Assembly (NCBI GenBank): GCA_903923915.1
Contig: CAIXZI010000312.1
Span: 1 to 6,596 of the forward strand
Origin: an uncultured Bacteroidota bacterium
GTDB taxonomy: Bacteria; Bacteroidota; Bacteroidia; B-17B0; Aurantibacillaceae
Reading direction: 5' to 3'
DNA: 6,596 bases
Shown in pieces: positions 6,151 to 6,596 of this stretch (positions within the stretch are counted from its first letter, which is position 1; every line of letters begins with the position of its first letter). A model generated the notes under the pieces. That model saw only the letters and a list, made by a program, of their open reading frames with translations, was not told where the DNA came from and ran no database searches. The position numbers and the translations under genes were made by a program.

Positions 6151-6596
6151 TTACTTAGTACGTTGCATTAAACTTTGGGCAAATAAAGTAAATACATTTA
6201 TTTTCTCGGGCGACGCCGAAGATGATTTTAAAAGAACAATTGCTTCGTTATAATAAAAATCTATTTCGGCTTTTAAGTAATCTTCTAATTTAAGTGTAGT
6301 AAAAATTTCTTTTATTATCTGTACTTTTTCAATCGCATCAAAATCTTTTTTTTCAATCCAATCTTGTAAAGTTTTTTTCTGATTTGCATCGGCTAACTCA
6401 AATGCTTTTAAAAGTAACCATGTTTTTTTGTTAGAAATAATATCGCCTCCTACTTGTTTACCTACTTGATCGGGGTTTCCAAACACATCTAAATAATCAT
6501 CCGTTAACTGAAATGCAATACCTAATTTTTCTCCTGTTTGATATAATAGCGCGCAATCTTTTTGCGAAGCATTAGCACAAATAGCCCCCATTTGCA
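6151..6596 (-). CDS. Polyprenyl (farnesyl/geranylgeranyl-type) diphosphate synthase, C-terminal part
   Basis: This is the C-terminal half of a trans-isoprenyl diphosphate synthase. The frame is open to the window edge (a CAA codon precedes the Met at 6591), so that Met is internal and the N-terminal half with the first Asp-rich motif lies outside. Visible are the helix with GAICANASQKD, then GIAFQLTDDYLDVFGNP with the second Asp-rich motif DDYLD. Next comes GKQVGGDIISNKKTWLL, with the lysine and aspartate of the family GKxxGxDI motif. The enzyme condenses isopentenyl diphosphate with allylic diphosphates for quinone side chains, carotenoids or undecaprenyl precursors. Chain length cannot be told because the deciding residues before the first motif are missing. 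The last about 55 residues are a normal helical tail. It is probably co-transcribed with the alkyltransferase-like gene. Confidence 0.95.
   Translation of the reverse strand, partial: QMGAICANASQKDCALLYQTGEKLGIAFQLTDDYLDVFGNPDQVGKQVGGDIISNKKTWLLLKAFELADANQKKTLQDWIEKKDFDAIEKVQIIKEIFTTLKLEDYLKAEIDFYYNEAIVLLKSSSASPEKINVFTLFAQSLMQRTK

Overview
The window looks like chromosomal DNA from a member of the Bacteroidota. It is AT-rich and has A-rich stretches instead of clear Shine-Dalgarno sites ahead of its starts. Its genes are typical of the phylum: an S46 dipeptidyl-peptidase, an alkyltransferase-like protein carrying PAHR, and a secreted SIMPL-domain protein. I cannot fix the order or genus. No rRNA, tRNA, CRISPR array, intact insertion sequence or prophage gene is visible.

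Layout: positions 1-374 have no gene. They hold a structured repeat (copy A, 1-161) and an AT-rich leader. Then follow hppD (375-1523, 4-hydroxyphenylpyruvate dioxygenase, tyrosine catabolism) with a strong intrinsic terminator (1539-1580), and a secreted SIMPL/DUF541 protein (1594-2334). A second structured repeat (copy B, 2345-2448) fills most of the next gap. An exported S46 peptidase (2487-4631) has all catalytic residues and the arginine that marks Asp/Glu-specific DPP11 enzymes. A multi-pass membrane protein of unknown function (4628-5614) overlaps the peptidase stop by four bases. On the minus strand, a polyprenyl diphosphate synthase cut by the window edge (6151-6596) is followed after one base by an alkyltransferase-like DNA-repair protein (5799-6149).

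The gap between the convergent blocks (5615-5798) is a patchwork. It holds a partial copy of the same repeat on the minus strand, a 25-codon ORF, and an 18-codon frame that reads like the last beta-strand of an outer-membrane protein. This suggests past deletion or rearrangement.

The genes do not form one pathway. hppD acts alone here, since no homogentisate dioxygenase or fumarylacetoacetase is nearby. The peptidase and membrane protein are probably co-translated, so a link between periplasmic peptide processing and the membrane protein is a testable guess. The most notable non-coding signal is the interspersed structured repeat. It has constant outer blocks (TTTGCGTTAGGG, AAAGCCC, AACGCCCAAA), variable internal stems and a compensatory base change between copies.
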